A DNA stretch of 64,000 nt from Acidobacteriaceae bacterium TAA 166 (GTDB taxonomy: Bacteria; Acidobacteriota; Terriglobia; Terriglobales; Acidobacteriaceae), in NCBI GenBank assembly GCA_000421065.1, contig ATWD01000001.1, positions 806,001 through 870,000 of the forward strand, written 5' to 3'. The first letter of the stretch is position 1. The number at the start of each line of letters is the position of its first letter. Of this stretch, positions 8,917 through 16,899 are shown piece by piece. The notes under the pieces were generated by a model. It saw only the letters and a program-made list of their open reading frames with translations. It ran no database searches and was not told the origin of the DNA. A program made the position numbers and the translations under genes.

Positions 8917-9636
8917 ATGAAGAAGCTCATCTTTGCTCTGTGCATGCTCCCCTTCATCCGGTTCATCTTCACTCCAGCGCTGGCCAGCCCGCTTCCCGTC
9001 GGCGCCTATCGCCTGTCTGTCCACACCCCAACCTCGGGTGTCCACTCCAGTTCGGATCAGGGCACGCTCTCCGGAACCCTCGCCTTCGACACAGCTTCCA
9101 ACCTCGTCTCCGCGAATCTCGTCTTCGACGACACCACCACCGGGACGACCTTCTCCTTCAGCGATCCCGGCCCCACCAACATCGCAGGCGGCGATTTTTT
9201 GAGCGCCACCCTCTACAACGCCGTCAATCCCAACACCTTCTACCAGCTCTCCCTCGCCCTTCCCGGCGATCCCTCCGGCGGCTTCACCCTCATCTGCGGG
9301 ACCGACTGCCACACCTGGATGGACCTCGACCAGAGAGGTCCGAATCCTGTTTATGTCGAGCTCAACTTCGGTGAGATCGCTCCTACCGTCGTCCCCGAGC
9401 CTTCGTCCCTGCTCCTCGTGGGGACCGGTCTCTTCACCGGGATTAAGGCTCTCCGTCAACCACGCCCGCAGATCGGCCCACGCAGCATTACCGTCCCCAG
9501 GATTGTCCCCGGGACCGTCCCAGGAGGATTCCGCTCTCCCTGCGAGACTCCCAAGTCAGTCCTGGACCCCACAAAGAGAGTGCCTCCCTTTCTTGGGCGA
9601 GCGGGCTGGCGATATTGGACTGGGACATATAGATAG
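8917..9636 (+). CDS. PEP-CTERM protein with a C-terminal read-on
   Basis: 239 aa starting at an ATG with GAGGA nearby. It has a signal peptide ending ALA and a body rich in Thr/Ser/Gly (GTLSGTLAFDTASNLVSANL), split as GTLSGTLAFD and TASNLVSANL. The sorting motif VPEPSSLLLVGTGLF is at about residues 165-180. PEP-CTERM proteins normally stop 5-10 residues after the hydrophobic segment. This one continues for more than 50 Pro/Arg-rich residues, so the original stop was probably lost and the tail is read-on. Export sorting may be impaired. Confidence 0.75.
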   Translation: MKKLIFALCMLPFIRFIFTPALASPLPVGAYRLSVHTPTSGVHSSSDQGTLSGTLAFDTASNLVSANLVFDDTTTGTTFSFSDPGPTNIAGGDFLSATLYNAVNPNTFYQLSLALPGDPSGGFTLICGTDCHTWMDLDQRGPNPVYVELNFGEIAPTVVPEPSSLLLVGTGLFTGIKALRQPRPQIGPRSITVPRIVPGTVPGGFRSPCETPKSVLDPTKRVPPFLGRAGWRYWTGTYR

Positions 9637-9671
9637 ACAAATTCAAATCCGCGATTCTGGGAGGAAAGGCG

Positions 9672-9847
9672 ATGGCCTGCCGGCCGGGCCCACTACGCAT
9701 GGGGCGGTCACTTCGTGACGCGTATTTGCCCTTCGGGGTGGGGGCTCCCGTTGGTCGCTGGAAAGATTCCCGCGCCGACCAGCGGGAGGTTGCCGGTATA
9801 CGCGTCACGAGTGACCGCCGCCCGCGTAGGCGCCCGCGCGGCAGCGC
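9672..9847 (-). repeat. Long palindromic element, copy 3 (reversed)
   Basis: Starts with the right end ATGGCCTGCCGGCCGGGCCC and finishes with the left end GCGGCAGCGC. Arms GGTCACTTCGTGACGCGTAT and ATACGCGTCACGAGTGACC, inner CTCCCGTTGGTCGC and GCCGACCAGCGGGAG. The right end faces the preceding gene, so this copy breaks the usual orientation rule. Confidence 0.85.
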
Positions 9848-10011
9848 GAAATAGCCAGTTGCCGCCATCGGTCTCCATGTACCGAATCAATTAAATACGG
9901 TGAGGACTTGACCGCCGGCTGCGGAGTACCATGGCATAACTCAACTCGATGGCTCTCTCCCATCTCACTCGAGTCCCCGCCGAGATCGATCACAAGTCGG
10001 CCACACGCCAC

Positions 10012-10038
10012 AAAGCCGGCCTCAAAAGGCCGGCTTTG
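10012..10038 (-). terminator. Terminator downstream of tRNA-Cys
   Basis: AAAGCCGGCCT and AGGCCGGCTTT form an 11-bp stem with a short loop, 13 nt beyond the 3' CCA of the tRNA. Confidence 0.75.
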
Positions 10039-10050
10039 CATTAAAGCTTG

Positions 10051-10126
10051 TGGAGCACCGAGTGGGAATTGAACCCACGAATACTGGTTTTGCAGACCAG
10101 CGCGTTAGCCACTTCGCCATCGGTGC
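10051..10126 (-). tRNA. tRNA-Cys (GCA)
   Basis: The acceptor stem GCACCGA pairs with TCGGTGC, followed by discriminator T and an encoded CCA. The anticodon arm CTGGT-CTGCAAA-ACCAG places GCA in the anticodon. The T arm is GTGGG-TTCAATT-CCCAC. It is 53 nt downstream of the peroxiredoxin on the same strand, so the two could share a transcript. This matters because a poly-cysteine leader lies upstream of that gene. Confidence 0.97.
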
Positions 10127-10179
10127 TCATCGTTTGCCGCTGTGGTATGGCGGCAAAGAGGGTTGCAGAACAGGTTACC

Positions 10180-10836
10180 TTACTTCGGCTGCGATGTCGT
10201 GCGCAGATAAGGCTTGACCGTCTTGTAACCCGGGAAGACCTTCTCCGCCTCTTCGTTCGAGACCGCGCCGGTGATGATCACATCGTCGCCCTGCTTCCAA
10301 TCCGCCGGGGTAGCGACCTTGTGCTTCGAGGTCAGCTGCATCGAGTCCAGCACGCGGATGATCTCGTCGAAGTTGCGGCCTGTAGTCATCGGGTAGGCCA
10401 ACGTCAGCTTAATGCGCTTGTCCGGACCCACCACGAAGACCGTGCGCACCGGGGCGTTGTCGGCGGGGGAGCGTCCCTCACAGCTATCGCCCGCATCCGC
10501 GGCCAGCATGTCGTACAGCTTCGCAACCTTCAGCTCCGGATCGCCGATGATGGGAAAGTTGACCTCCGCGCCCGAGACGTCCTTGATGTCCGCGGCCCAC
10601 TTGCTGTGATTGCCCACCGGGTCGACGCTCAGGCCGATCACCTTGGCTCCCCGTGCCTCGAACTGCTTCTCGAGCGTGGCCACCGCGCCCAGCTCGGTCG
10701 TGCACACCGGCGTGAAGTCCTTGGGGTGCGAGAAGAGAACCGCCCAGTTGTCGCCAATCCACTCATGGAAGTGGATCGTGCCGTGCGTCGTTTCCGCGGT
10801 AAAGTCCGGAGCGATATCGTTGATGCGCAGCGCCAT
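10180..10836 (-). CDS. 1-Cys (Prx6-type) peroxiredoxin
   Basis: 218 aa cytosolic thiol peroxidase that reduces H2O2, organic peroxides or peroxynitrite. The peroxidatic cysteine is Cys45 in DFTPVCTTELG. The Prx6-type C-terminal domain is present (GRNFDEIIRVLDSMQL, then VATPADWKQGDDVII). A further Cys in GDSCEGRS is not a standard resolving residue. The ATG at 10836 is chosen because the upstream frame runs through a terminator-containing leader. That leader encodes a Cys-rich peptide, so expression probably follows cysteine supply. tRNA-Cys lies immediately downstream. Confidence 0.93.
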   Translation of the reverse strand: MALRINDIAPDFTAETTHGTIHFHEWIGDNWAVLFSHPKDFTPVCTTELGAVATLEKQFEARGAKVIGLSVDPVGNHSKWAADIKDVSGAEVNFPIIGDPELKVAKLYDMLAADAGDSCEGRSPADNAPVRTVFVVGPDKRIKLTLAYPMTTGRNFDEIIRVLDSMQLTSKHKVATPADWKQGDDVIITGAVSNEEAEKVFPGYKTVKPYLRTTSQPK

Positions 10837-10890
10837 TTTTATCGTGCCTTTCGGGGATCGTCCCCAACGTTCGGATTTAATTCTCTGTCC

Positions 10891-10930
10891 CAAGAAGAAA
10901 CCCACCCGGCCGATCAGCTTGGGGTGGGTT
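10891..10930 (-). terminator. Attenuator-type terminator between the Cys leader and the peroxiredoxin
   Basis: On the minus-strand transcript, AACCCACCC (10930-10922) pairs with GGGTGGGTT (10907-10899) around a 14-nt loop, followed by TCTTCTT. It lies about 34 nt after the leader-peptide stop and 55 nt before the peroxiredoxin ATG. No gene other than the leader peptide precedes it on this strand. Confidence 0.7.
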
Positions 10931-10963
10931 CGATGCTTCTCGAAGGCCTTTACTCCGATCCGC

Positions 10964-11044
10964 TCATCCACACACCCGCGCCGTGCTACACCGACAGCAG
11001 CAGCACATCGAGATCGGATTGAGCGAGATCATCATCATGGCCAT
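10964..11044 (-). CDS. Cysteine-rich leader peptide (predicted attenuator peptide)
   Basis: A 26-codon frame: MAMMMISLNPIS, then MCCCCRC, then STARVCG and TGA. Five of six consecutive codons (10988-11005) are Cys and a sixth Cys codon lies near the end. Poly-Cys leader peptides controlling downstream genes by ribosome stalling are known from mycobacteria; their use here is inference. No Shine-Dalgarno is visible. A TTGAAT-N16-TATTCT promoter ends 2 nt before the first ATG, so the mRNA probably begins at or near one of the clustered ATGs (11044, 11038, 11035, 11032). Another frame (ATG at 11069) reads the same bases as Leu codons, but it starts upstream of the predicted transcription start. 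Confidence 0.6.
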   Translation of the reverse strand: MAMMMISLNPISMCCCCRCSTARVCG

Positions 11045-11045
11045 C

Positions 11046-11073
11046 AGAATATCGTACCGCCGCCAGCATTCAA
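11046..11073 (-). promoter_or_regulatory. Predicted promoter of the Cys leader/peroxiredoxin transcript
   Basis: TTGAAT (11073-11068), 16-nt spacer, TATTCT (11051-11046). The expected start point falls at about 11040-11037, within the ATG cluster, which implies a leaderless leader-peptide ORF. Confidence 0.5.
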
Positions 11074-11135
11074 GTTAGCATCAGGCAGGTTGGCCCGATT
11101 GCGGTCTAATCAAACCATAGCCTTGGAGTCTTTGC

Positions 11136-12071
11136 ATGTCAACTCTCGCAGCGCCCTCGACCGCCCACACGGCTTATAACTATGCCCTGGTCGACGTCTT
11201 CGCCGAACGCGCCCTCGAAGGCAACCAGCTCGCCATCTTTACCGACGCCCGCGGCCTCACCGATCTCGAGATGCAGGCCCTTGCGCACGAGACCAACCTC
11301 TCCGAGACCACCTTCCTCCTCCCCCGCTCCCCCCAGATCGAGCGCGAACACGGCGTCCGGGTCCGAATCTTCACCAGCGAGGAGGAGCTTCCCTTCGCCG
11401 GCCACCCCACCCTCGGCACCGCCAGCTGGCTCTACCTGAATCACCCCGAACTTCGAGGCAGCGAGACCCTCCGGCTCGATCTCAACATCGGCAGCATCCC
11501 CGTGCGCTTCACCCCGCCCCAAACCGGCGAGGCGGGAGTCTTCGCCACCATGCGCCAGAACGATCCCATCTTCGGAGCTCCGCAGGAGAGCGAAGCTCTC
11601 GCGCATGTCCTCGGCCTTCCCCTCGACGACATCGACCCCGATCTTCCGATTCAGACCGTCACTACCGGCAATCCCTTCTGCCTCGTCCCCCTGCGCTCCC
11701 TCGAAGCCCTCAAGCGCCTCACCCTTCCCAACACGGCAGAGATCGCCCAGTACCTCAAACAAAACAACGCGAAGTTTTTCTACTTCCTCGCCCCCACGTT
11801 CGGCAGCCATGAGGTCTCCTGGCGCGCCCGCATGATGTTTTACGGCCGCGAAGACCCCGCCACAGGCTCCGCGGCAGGTCCCGCCATCGCCTGGCTCCTC
11901 CGTCACGGCCGCGCCCAAAGCGGAGAGACCATCCTCCTCGAACAAGGGATTGAGATGAAGCGGCCCAGCCGTCTCACCCTCTCCGCGCAGATTAATGCAG
12001 GCGAGATCACCGAAGTGTTCGTCGGAGGACGCACTATTCCTGTTGCAACGGGACGCTTTTTCCTGCCGTGA
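11136..12071 (+). CDS. PhzF family isomerase/epimerase-like protein
   Basis: 311 aa, the usual size for the diaminopimelate-epimerase-like PhzF fold. Visible signatures: VDVFAERALEGNQLAIF with the catalytic-region Glu/Gly, ETNLSETTFLLP, FTSEEELPFAGHPTLGTA and REDPATGSAAGP. Characterised members isomerise DHHA in phenazine synthesis, but most genomic PhzF proteins have unknown substrates and no phenazine genes are nearby. It is divergent from the peroxiredoxin leader and has no evident operon partner. Confidence 0.88.
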   Translation: MSTLAAPSTAHTAYNYALVDVFAERALEGNQLAIFTDARGLTDLEMQALAHETNLSETTFLLPRSPQIEREHGVRVRIFTSEEELPFAGHPTLGTASWLYLNHPELRGSETLRLDLNIGSIPVRFTPPQTGEAGVFATMRQNDPIFGAPQESEALAHVLGLPLDDIDPDLPIQTVTTGNPFCLVPLRSLEALKRLTLPNTAEIAQYLKQNNAKFFYFLAPTFGSHEVSWRARMMFYGREDPATGSAAGPAIAWLLRHGRAQSGETILLEQGIEMKRPSRLTLSAQINAGEITEVFVGGRTIPVATGRFFLP

Positions 12072-12593
12072 TGCACTTAATTTCAACAGCCATCTTTCGT
12101 GAATCTCCAATGAATTCGCGGTCTTTTCATTCTTCGGTGGATGCGCAAGCGCGATCGGGAGTGCTTTTCGCTCTAGCTTCGCCATTGCGCCGGCGCCCAT
12201 CTCTTCCTACTCTTAGCAAGCGTTAACGATTGGTTCGCACGCAATGTGCGAAACATCGCTGATGAGTCTTTCGCCTGTTTGACTGACAACCTGAGTTGAG
12301 AGAAGCTCGCCGCCCCGCAGTTGCGAGTCTCCCGAAACGCACCATCGCCGTCTGCACCCACGCAGCCCGAGTGCGAGCCGCATTTTTTCGCCGGCCTCCC
12401 ACATCGAGCAGCATCCGCAGCCCGATCCACTGCGTCTTCCTCCAGCCTCGCATGGCAACCTGCGATGGCGACGAGCCTCTCTCACCCCGCGGTCCGGCCT
12501 TCCCACGCCGGACGGTGGCCCTGTTCCCGTTCCGGAGCAGACAGGAGAGCTTTGCCTCTTCTGTTCCGCTCCCCGGGAGGCAGAGGACCCACT
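12072..12593. other. Intergenic region, no gene supported
   Basis: About 520 bp between PhzF and the receiver protein. Open frames exist, but their Arg/Ser/Pro-rich translations look non-coding. A perfect inverted repeat TTCGCAC-GCAAT-GTGCGAA (about 12234-12252) is present without a T-tract. Confidence 0.45.
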
Positions 12594-13166
12594 ATGCGCC
12601 CGAGTCGCCTCGGGCCGGACCGCCGGGGATGCCTGAACCATTCAGGCCCGCGGAGCGAAAACCAGCCGATCCGCAGGCCTGATCATCCGCCGGAGCAGCT
12701 ATTACGGCTGCCCGCCGGCAGAAGTGAGACCTCTTTGCGCCCGAAGAAGACCATCCTTTGCGTCGATGACAACGAACAGACCCTCTCCGTTCGCACCTTC
12801 CTCCTCGAAACCCGCGGCTACCGCGTCATCGCCGCGCTCTCTCCCCACCAAGCGCTTGAAGTCGTCCAGCAGTCGGCTCCCGGCTCCCTCGACCTTCTGC
12901 TCAGCGACCTGCACATGCCCCAGATGGACGGCAACGAGCTCGTCCGCCGCGCCAAACAGCTGCAACCCACGCTGCCCGCAATGATCGTCTCCGGATCCAC
13001 CGGATCCATCGAGCGCGCCTGCTGCGCCGACGTCTTCCTTCCCAAGGGAGCCAGCTCGCCGGCCGAGATGATCGAGCGTATCCGCGTCCTCGTCGCCCGC
13101 AAGCGCGGACCCAAGAAGGCCCACCCGGTCCAGGCTCCGATGATGAGCCCAGCCATTGCTTCCTAG
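12594..13166 (+). CDS. Single-domain response regulator (receiver protein)
   Basis: 190 aa with a CheY-like receiver at about residues 49-170: the acidic pair in ILCVDDNEQ, the phospho-acceptor Asp in LLLSDLHMPQMDG, Ser/Thr in MIVSGSTGS and Lys in FLPKGA. There is no output domain. The first ~45 residues are Arg/Pro-rich and look unstructured. The start is placed at ATG 12594, with AGGCAGAGG 8 nt upstream; a TTG nearer the domain (around 12735) is an alternative. There is no adjacent kinase, so its partner is unknown. Confidence 0.75.
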   Translation: MRPSRLGPDRRGCLNHSGPRSENQPIRRPDHPPEQLLRLPAGRSETSLRPKKTILCVDDNEQTLSVRTFLLETRGYRVIAALSPHQALEVVQQSAPGSLDLLLSDLHMPQMDGNELVRRAKQLQPTLPAMIVSGSTGSIERACCADVFLPKGASSPAEMIERIRVLVARKRGPKKAHPVQAPMMSPAIAS

Positions 13167-13339
13167 GCCTGCCGCCCGGACCCACTACGCGTGGAGAGAT
13201 CACTTCGTGACGCGTATTTGCCCTTCGGAGTGGGTGCTCCCATTGGTCGTTGGAAAGATTCTCGCGCCGACCAGCGGGAGGCCCGGTATACGCGTCACGA
13301 AGTGACCGCCGCCCGCGTTGGGCGCCCGCACGGCAGCGC
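13166..13339 (-). repeat. Long palindromic element, copy 4 (reversed)
   Basis: Begins GGCCTGCCGCCCGGACCCAC directly at the stop codon of the receiver gene and ends with CGGCAGCGC. Both GTCAC/GTGAC arms and the inner CCCATTGGTCG/CGACCAGCGGGAG arms are present. The right end faces the stop codon, the less common arrangement. Confidence 0.85.
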
Positions 13340-13345
13340 TAAGAT

Positions 13346-13384
13346 TAAAAAAAACTGCCGAGACCCCTGCGCGTGGCCTCGGCA
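13346..13384 (-). terminator. Minus-strand intrinsic terminator
   Basis: TGCCGAG and CTCGGCA close a GC-rich loop and are followed on the minus strand by eight Ts. It is downstream of the beta-helix pseudogene. Confidence 0.7.
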
Positions 13385-13530
13385 AGCTGCTCTCTATTAG
13401 AACTGTCAGTGCATGGAGTATCCCACTGAACGCAAAAGATCGCTCTCCCACTTTCGGGTCATGGAGCATACCACCCTTCTTCGATACTCTCAACTCATCA
13501 CATTGGGCCCCCCGTAGTACAAGAAGTAAA

Positions 13531-13562
13531 GGAAAAGCCCCTCATGGGGGCTTTCCTCTTTT
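13531..13562. terminator. Hairpin terminator between convergent units
   Basis: AAAGCCCC-TCATG-GGGGCTTT with flanking GGA/TCC and a CTTTT tail on the plus strand. Confidence 0.7.
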
Positions 13563-13583
13563 AACCCAGATTTCCCCTCCAGC

Positions 13584-14584
13584 TTAAAGCAGCGGCTGCA
13601 TCGGCGGAGGCGTAACCAGCCACGGATCGAACTCCACCGCCTGCCCCATCGCCGCCGCACAGGCCCCGGGAATCGTCGGACCGAAGCCGCAGTTCCACCA
13701 GTTGTTCGTCGCGTCCACGGGCGTCGTATTGAGATTGTCCGCGCCCGCCTTCCTCGCCTGCAGGCTGTTGAACTCCACCTGCACCAGAGCCGGATCGTTG
13801 ATCACCACGCCGTTCTCCTGACCCGTAACCGTGTTGCCCGAGAAGATATTTCCGGCCGCCGGAACCAGAGAGTACAGGTTGATCCCCGCCGTTCCCGGCG
13901 TCGCCGCATCCTCCGTATCCGGGCCATTGTTCCGCGACGTGTTGCCGACGATCATATTGTCGCTCAGCTTCTGCCCCGGAGCATGCGCGTGCATCGCGAT
14001 TCCCGGCAAGCCGTTCTCGCTCACCGTGTTCGCCGCCACCACATTCCCATACGACATTGCCCCCGGAATCGAAGCGAAGATGCCAACTCCCGCACCGCCG
14101 CCAATCGCCAGGCCATTTCGCTGCGACCGGTTACCGAACACCGTGTTGTGATACACACCCAGCGGAACCGACGATCCCGAGACCGCCGCTGAAACATGCG
14201 AAGCCAGGGTGATGCCACAGGCATACGGGTTATCGCTGACCACGTTATAGCTGACCAGATTGTCGTGCGTCGCCGCCGTATCGTCCGAGACGAGGATTCC
14301 GCCCGAGTTCCTCGTCACCGTATTGTTGGTGACGATTGAATGATCCGTCCCATCAGGTGAATCCCCTCGCCACAGTCCTGGGCCTCGCCCGGCTCGATCG
14401 AAGGCAGATCAGTGCAGTTCCCATCGCTCAGATTCTTATTGTTGTTCTCAACCGTGTTGCCCGAGACCGTCACCGCCGAGGCGTTCGCCACCAGCACGCC
14501 TTCATACTGCGCGTTCTGCAGCGTGAATCCCGAGATATGCACCTTCCGGATCGTAAGCGAGCGCCGCAACACGACGCATCGGTA
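13584..14584 (-). pseudogene. Decayed right-handed beta-helix (NosD/PbH1) surface protein
   Basis: The body is made of beta-helix rungs such as VHISGFTLQNAQYEGVLV, SAVTVSGNTVENNN, GNVVAANTVSENGLPGIAM and NIFSGNTVTGQENGVVI. It is broken in two ways. At about 14333-14342 a one-base loss moves the frame, so the upstream part stops at RIIQSSPTIR while the downstream part resumes at SIVTNNTVTRNSGGILV. The 5' end also begins inside the helix, with no signal peptide or start. Such proteins are normally exported and bind or cleave polysaccharide. A sequencing error could explain the frameshift but not the missing N-terminus. Confidence 0.75.
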
Positions 14585-14795
14585 TCGAGGGTTTACAACG
14601 AGAGCTTTTGAGGGGGGCCGAAAAGGAAGATCAGACTCTTCTTGTAATCAGTGCGGGCCGAGGAGGGGCCTGGACTACGACGGGATTATAGCGCTCCCGT
14701 CCAATCTCCTCAGAGAATTCAGCAAGCAACTTCCTCTCTCGAAATAAAATCGTAGCCGGTAAGGGATCCGCTCAGAGAAGAGGACACAAGGAACG

Positions 14796-15125
14796 ATGAT
14801 CACACCTGGCCAAACCGGGAGACTCCGCACAGCCGTTCTTTGGTGCGCCGTCCTTCTTCCTCTCTCCGCGATGGCGCGACAGGCTCCCGCGCCCGAGACC
14901 AAACCCGGCGCCGCTGCTGCGGCAAAGCCTGCTCTTACCGCCGAAGTGCAGCGCAAGAAAGATCTTGAGGCCGATACCGAGAAGCTCTACAAGCTTACGC
15001 AGGAGCTCAAGGCCGAGGTCGCCAAAACCGACAAGAACACCCTCTCGGTCGCGGTCGTTAAAAAGGCGCAGGAGATCGAGCGCCTCGCCAAGAGCATCAA
15101 GGACCGTTCCCGCGCCTCTCACTAG
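14796..15125 (+). CDS. Small exported coiled-coil protein, unknown function
   Basis: 109 aa with a signal peptide (LRTAVLWCAVLLPLSAMA, cleavage near ARQ), an Ala/Pro/Lys linker, then a charged helix EVQRKKDLEADTEKLYKLTQ continuing as ELKAEVAKTDKNTLSVAVV. The heptad-like spacing of Leu/Val suggests a coiled coil in the periplasm. It has a good ribosome binding site (AAGGAACG). No family is recognised; a copy of the palindromic element follows the stop. Confidence 0.65.
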   Translation: MITPGQTGRLRTAVLWCAVLLPLSAMARQAPAPETKPGAAAAAKPALTAEVQRKKDLEADTEKLYKLTQELKAEVAKTDKNTLSVAVVKKAQEIERLAKSIKDRSRASH

Positions 15126-15129
15126 TTGC

Positions 15130-15355
15130 ATGGCCTGCCGGCCGGGCACACTGCGCTCGGCTACCCCACAAACGAAGACCTGTTTGGGGACCCCGGTACG
15201 GGCGGTCACCTCGTAACGCGCATACCGGCAACGCCCGAGGGCCTCCCGCTGGTCGGCACGAGAATCTTTCCAGCGACCAACGGGAGCCTCACCCCGAAGG
15301 GCAAATACGCGTCACGAAGGGACCGCGCCCGCGCAGGGCGCCCGCGCGGAAGCGC
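15130..15355 (-). repeat. Long palindromic element, copy 5 (reversed, with alternative module)
   Basis: The right end ATGGCCTGCCGGCCGGGCAC is followed by the alternative module (CTCGGCTACCCCACAAACG, AAGACCTGTTTGGGGACCCC). Then come the standard GGTCACCTCGTAACGCG arm and the inner CCCGCTGGTCGG/CGACCAACGGGAG arms. The left end (GGAAGCGCC) lies 8 nt from the stop of the NtrC-type gene. Confidence 0.85.
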
Positions 15356-15363
15356 CCTCATCC

Positions 15364-16899
15364 TCAAGCCTCCGGATCGGCGATCCCATACTCCTTCAGC
15401 TTGCGATAGAGCGTCGTCTTGCCGATCCCCAGCAGCTTCGCCGCCAGCAGCTTGTCTCCCTTTAGCTGCCGGATCGTCCCCAGGATCGCCTGCTTCTCCA
15501 TCTCGGCGATCGAGACGATCTCGCTCGAGCCCATCGCGGCCGGGCGAAACTCCTCGATCACCCCAACCGCCTCCGCCTCCACAGCACGGTGCATCCGCAG
15601 ATCCTGCAGCTGCGTCGGCATATCCCCTAGGTGCAGCACCGGGCCGCTCGAGAGCGCGCAGGCCCGCTCGATGGCATTCTCCAGCTCGCGGACGTTGCCC
15701 GGCCAGTCATACTCGGCCAGCAGACGCAGCGAATCGTCCGAGAGCGTACGCTCGACTCCCGTCTGGCGCTCCATCCGCGCCAGAAAGTGCATCGCCAGCA
15801 GAGGAATATCCCCACGTCGCTCCCGCAGCGCGGGAATCCGCAGATTGACCACGTTCAGCCGGAAGAAGAGGTCCTTGCGAAACTTGCCCTGCTCCACCAT
15901 CGCCGTCAGGTCGCGGTTGGTCGCCGCCAGCACCCGCGCCGAGATCGGCCGCGACTGCGTCGATCCCACCGGCCGCACCTCCTTCTCCTGCAACGCGCGC
16001 AGCAGCTTCGTCTGCAGATCGAGCGGAAGCTCGCCGATCTCATCCAGAAAGACCGTCCCGCCATCGGCCGAGACCAGCAGGCCCTCCTTGGCGCGGTCGG
16101 CTCCCGTAAACGCGCCCTTCACATGGCCGAACAGCTCGCTCTCGATCAGGCTCGGCACCAGCGACCCGCAATCGACCGGAACGAAGGGTTTCTCATGGTT
16201 CGGTCCGTTGAAGTGGATCGAGCGCGCTACCAGCTCCTTGCCCGTTCCGCTCTCGCCCAGAATCAACACCGGATGGGTCGAAAACGCCACCTTCGACAGG
16301 ATGCGATAGAGCTTCTCCATCTCCGGCGACTGCCCCACCAGACCCTCGGCGTCCTTCTGCGACCGTAGCTTCTCGCGCAACAGGCGGCTCTCGCGGTCGA
16401 AGTGAAGTCTCTGCCCCGCCCTCTCGATCACCGTCGTCAGCTCTTCCAGCGCAAACGGCTTGGTCAGGTAGTCGCGCGCGCCGATCCGCATCGCCTCCAC
16501 CGCCGACGACACTGTGGCGAACGCCGTCATCACCACCACCGCCGTATCCGGGTAAAGCGTCTTCACCTGCTCCAGCAGCTCCAGGCCGCCGCCATCCGGA
16601 AGCTTCAGGTCCAGCAGCAGAACGTCGATCTTACGGTTCTTCAAGATAGCTCGAGCACGCGCCAAACTCTCCGCGCCAACCGGTGCGCATCCCATCGCCT
16701 CCGCGATCGAGCAGCACGCCTGCCGTATGGAGGTATCGTCATCGACCACCAGGACATGCAGCTCCGGAGTCTTGCCCGGCTCCGCTGCTGCGGCCTTCGC
16801 CCCATCGAACATCCCGGTCTCCATCTTCGAGACCCCGACCAGCACCCCTGTGGGCGCCTCCCGTTCCCGCCGTGTCCTGCTCTCGATTGCAACGGTCAT
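15364..16899 (-). CDS. NtrC-family sigma-54-dependent response regulator
   Basis: 511 aa activator with three modules. Receiver (about 47-160): VLVVDDDTS, LLLDLKLPDGGG with the phospho-Asp, and TKPFALEEL. AAA+ sigma-54 interaction domain (about 185-410): Walker A GESGTGKE, GAFTGAD which contacts sigma-54, Walker B GGTVFLDEIGELP and the arginine-finger region FRKDLFFRLNV. C-terminal Fis-type helix-turn-helix: KLLAAKLLGIGKTTLYRKLKEYG. GGAGAGAG precedes the ATG. No histidine kinase lies next to it. Similar regulators (PrsR type) control PEP-CTERM and exopolysaccharide genes, but a link here is speculative. Confidence 0.94.
   Translation of the reverse strand: MTVAIESRTRREREAPTGVLVGVSKMETGMFDGAKAAAAEPGKTPELHVLVVDDDTSIRQACCSIAEAMGCAPVGAESLARARAILKNRKIDVLLLDLKLPDGGGLELLEQVKTLYPDTAVVVMTAFATVSSAVEAMRIGARDYLTKPFALEELTTVIERAGQRLHFDRESRLLREKLRSQKDAEGLVGQSPEMEKLYRILSKVAFSTHPVLILGESGTGKELVARSIHFNGPNHEKPFVPVDCGSLVPSLIESELFGHVKGAFTGADRAKEGLLVSADGGTVFLDEIGELPLDLQTKLLRALQEKEVRPVGSTQSRPISARVLAATNRDLTAMVEQGKFRKDLFFRLNVVNLRIPALRERRGDIPLLAMHFLARMERQTGVERTLSDDSLRLLAEYDWPGNVRELENAIERACALSSGPVLHLGDMPTQLQDLRMHRAVEAEAVGVIEEFRPAAMGSSEIVSIAEMEKQAILGTIRQLKGDKLLAAKLLGIGKTTLYRKLKEYGIADPEA

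Noticed and set aside
10988..11069. Alternative frame from ATG 11069 reading the Cys codons as Leu
   Set aside because: It would start upstream of the predicted transcription start, has no ribosome binding site, and a short Leu run has no obvious link to a peroxiredoxin. It is kept only as the main competing reading.
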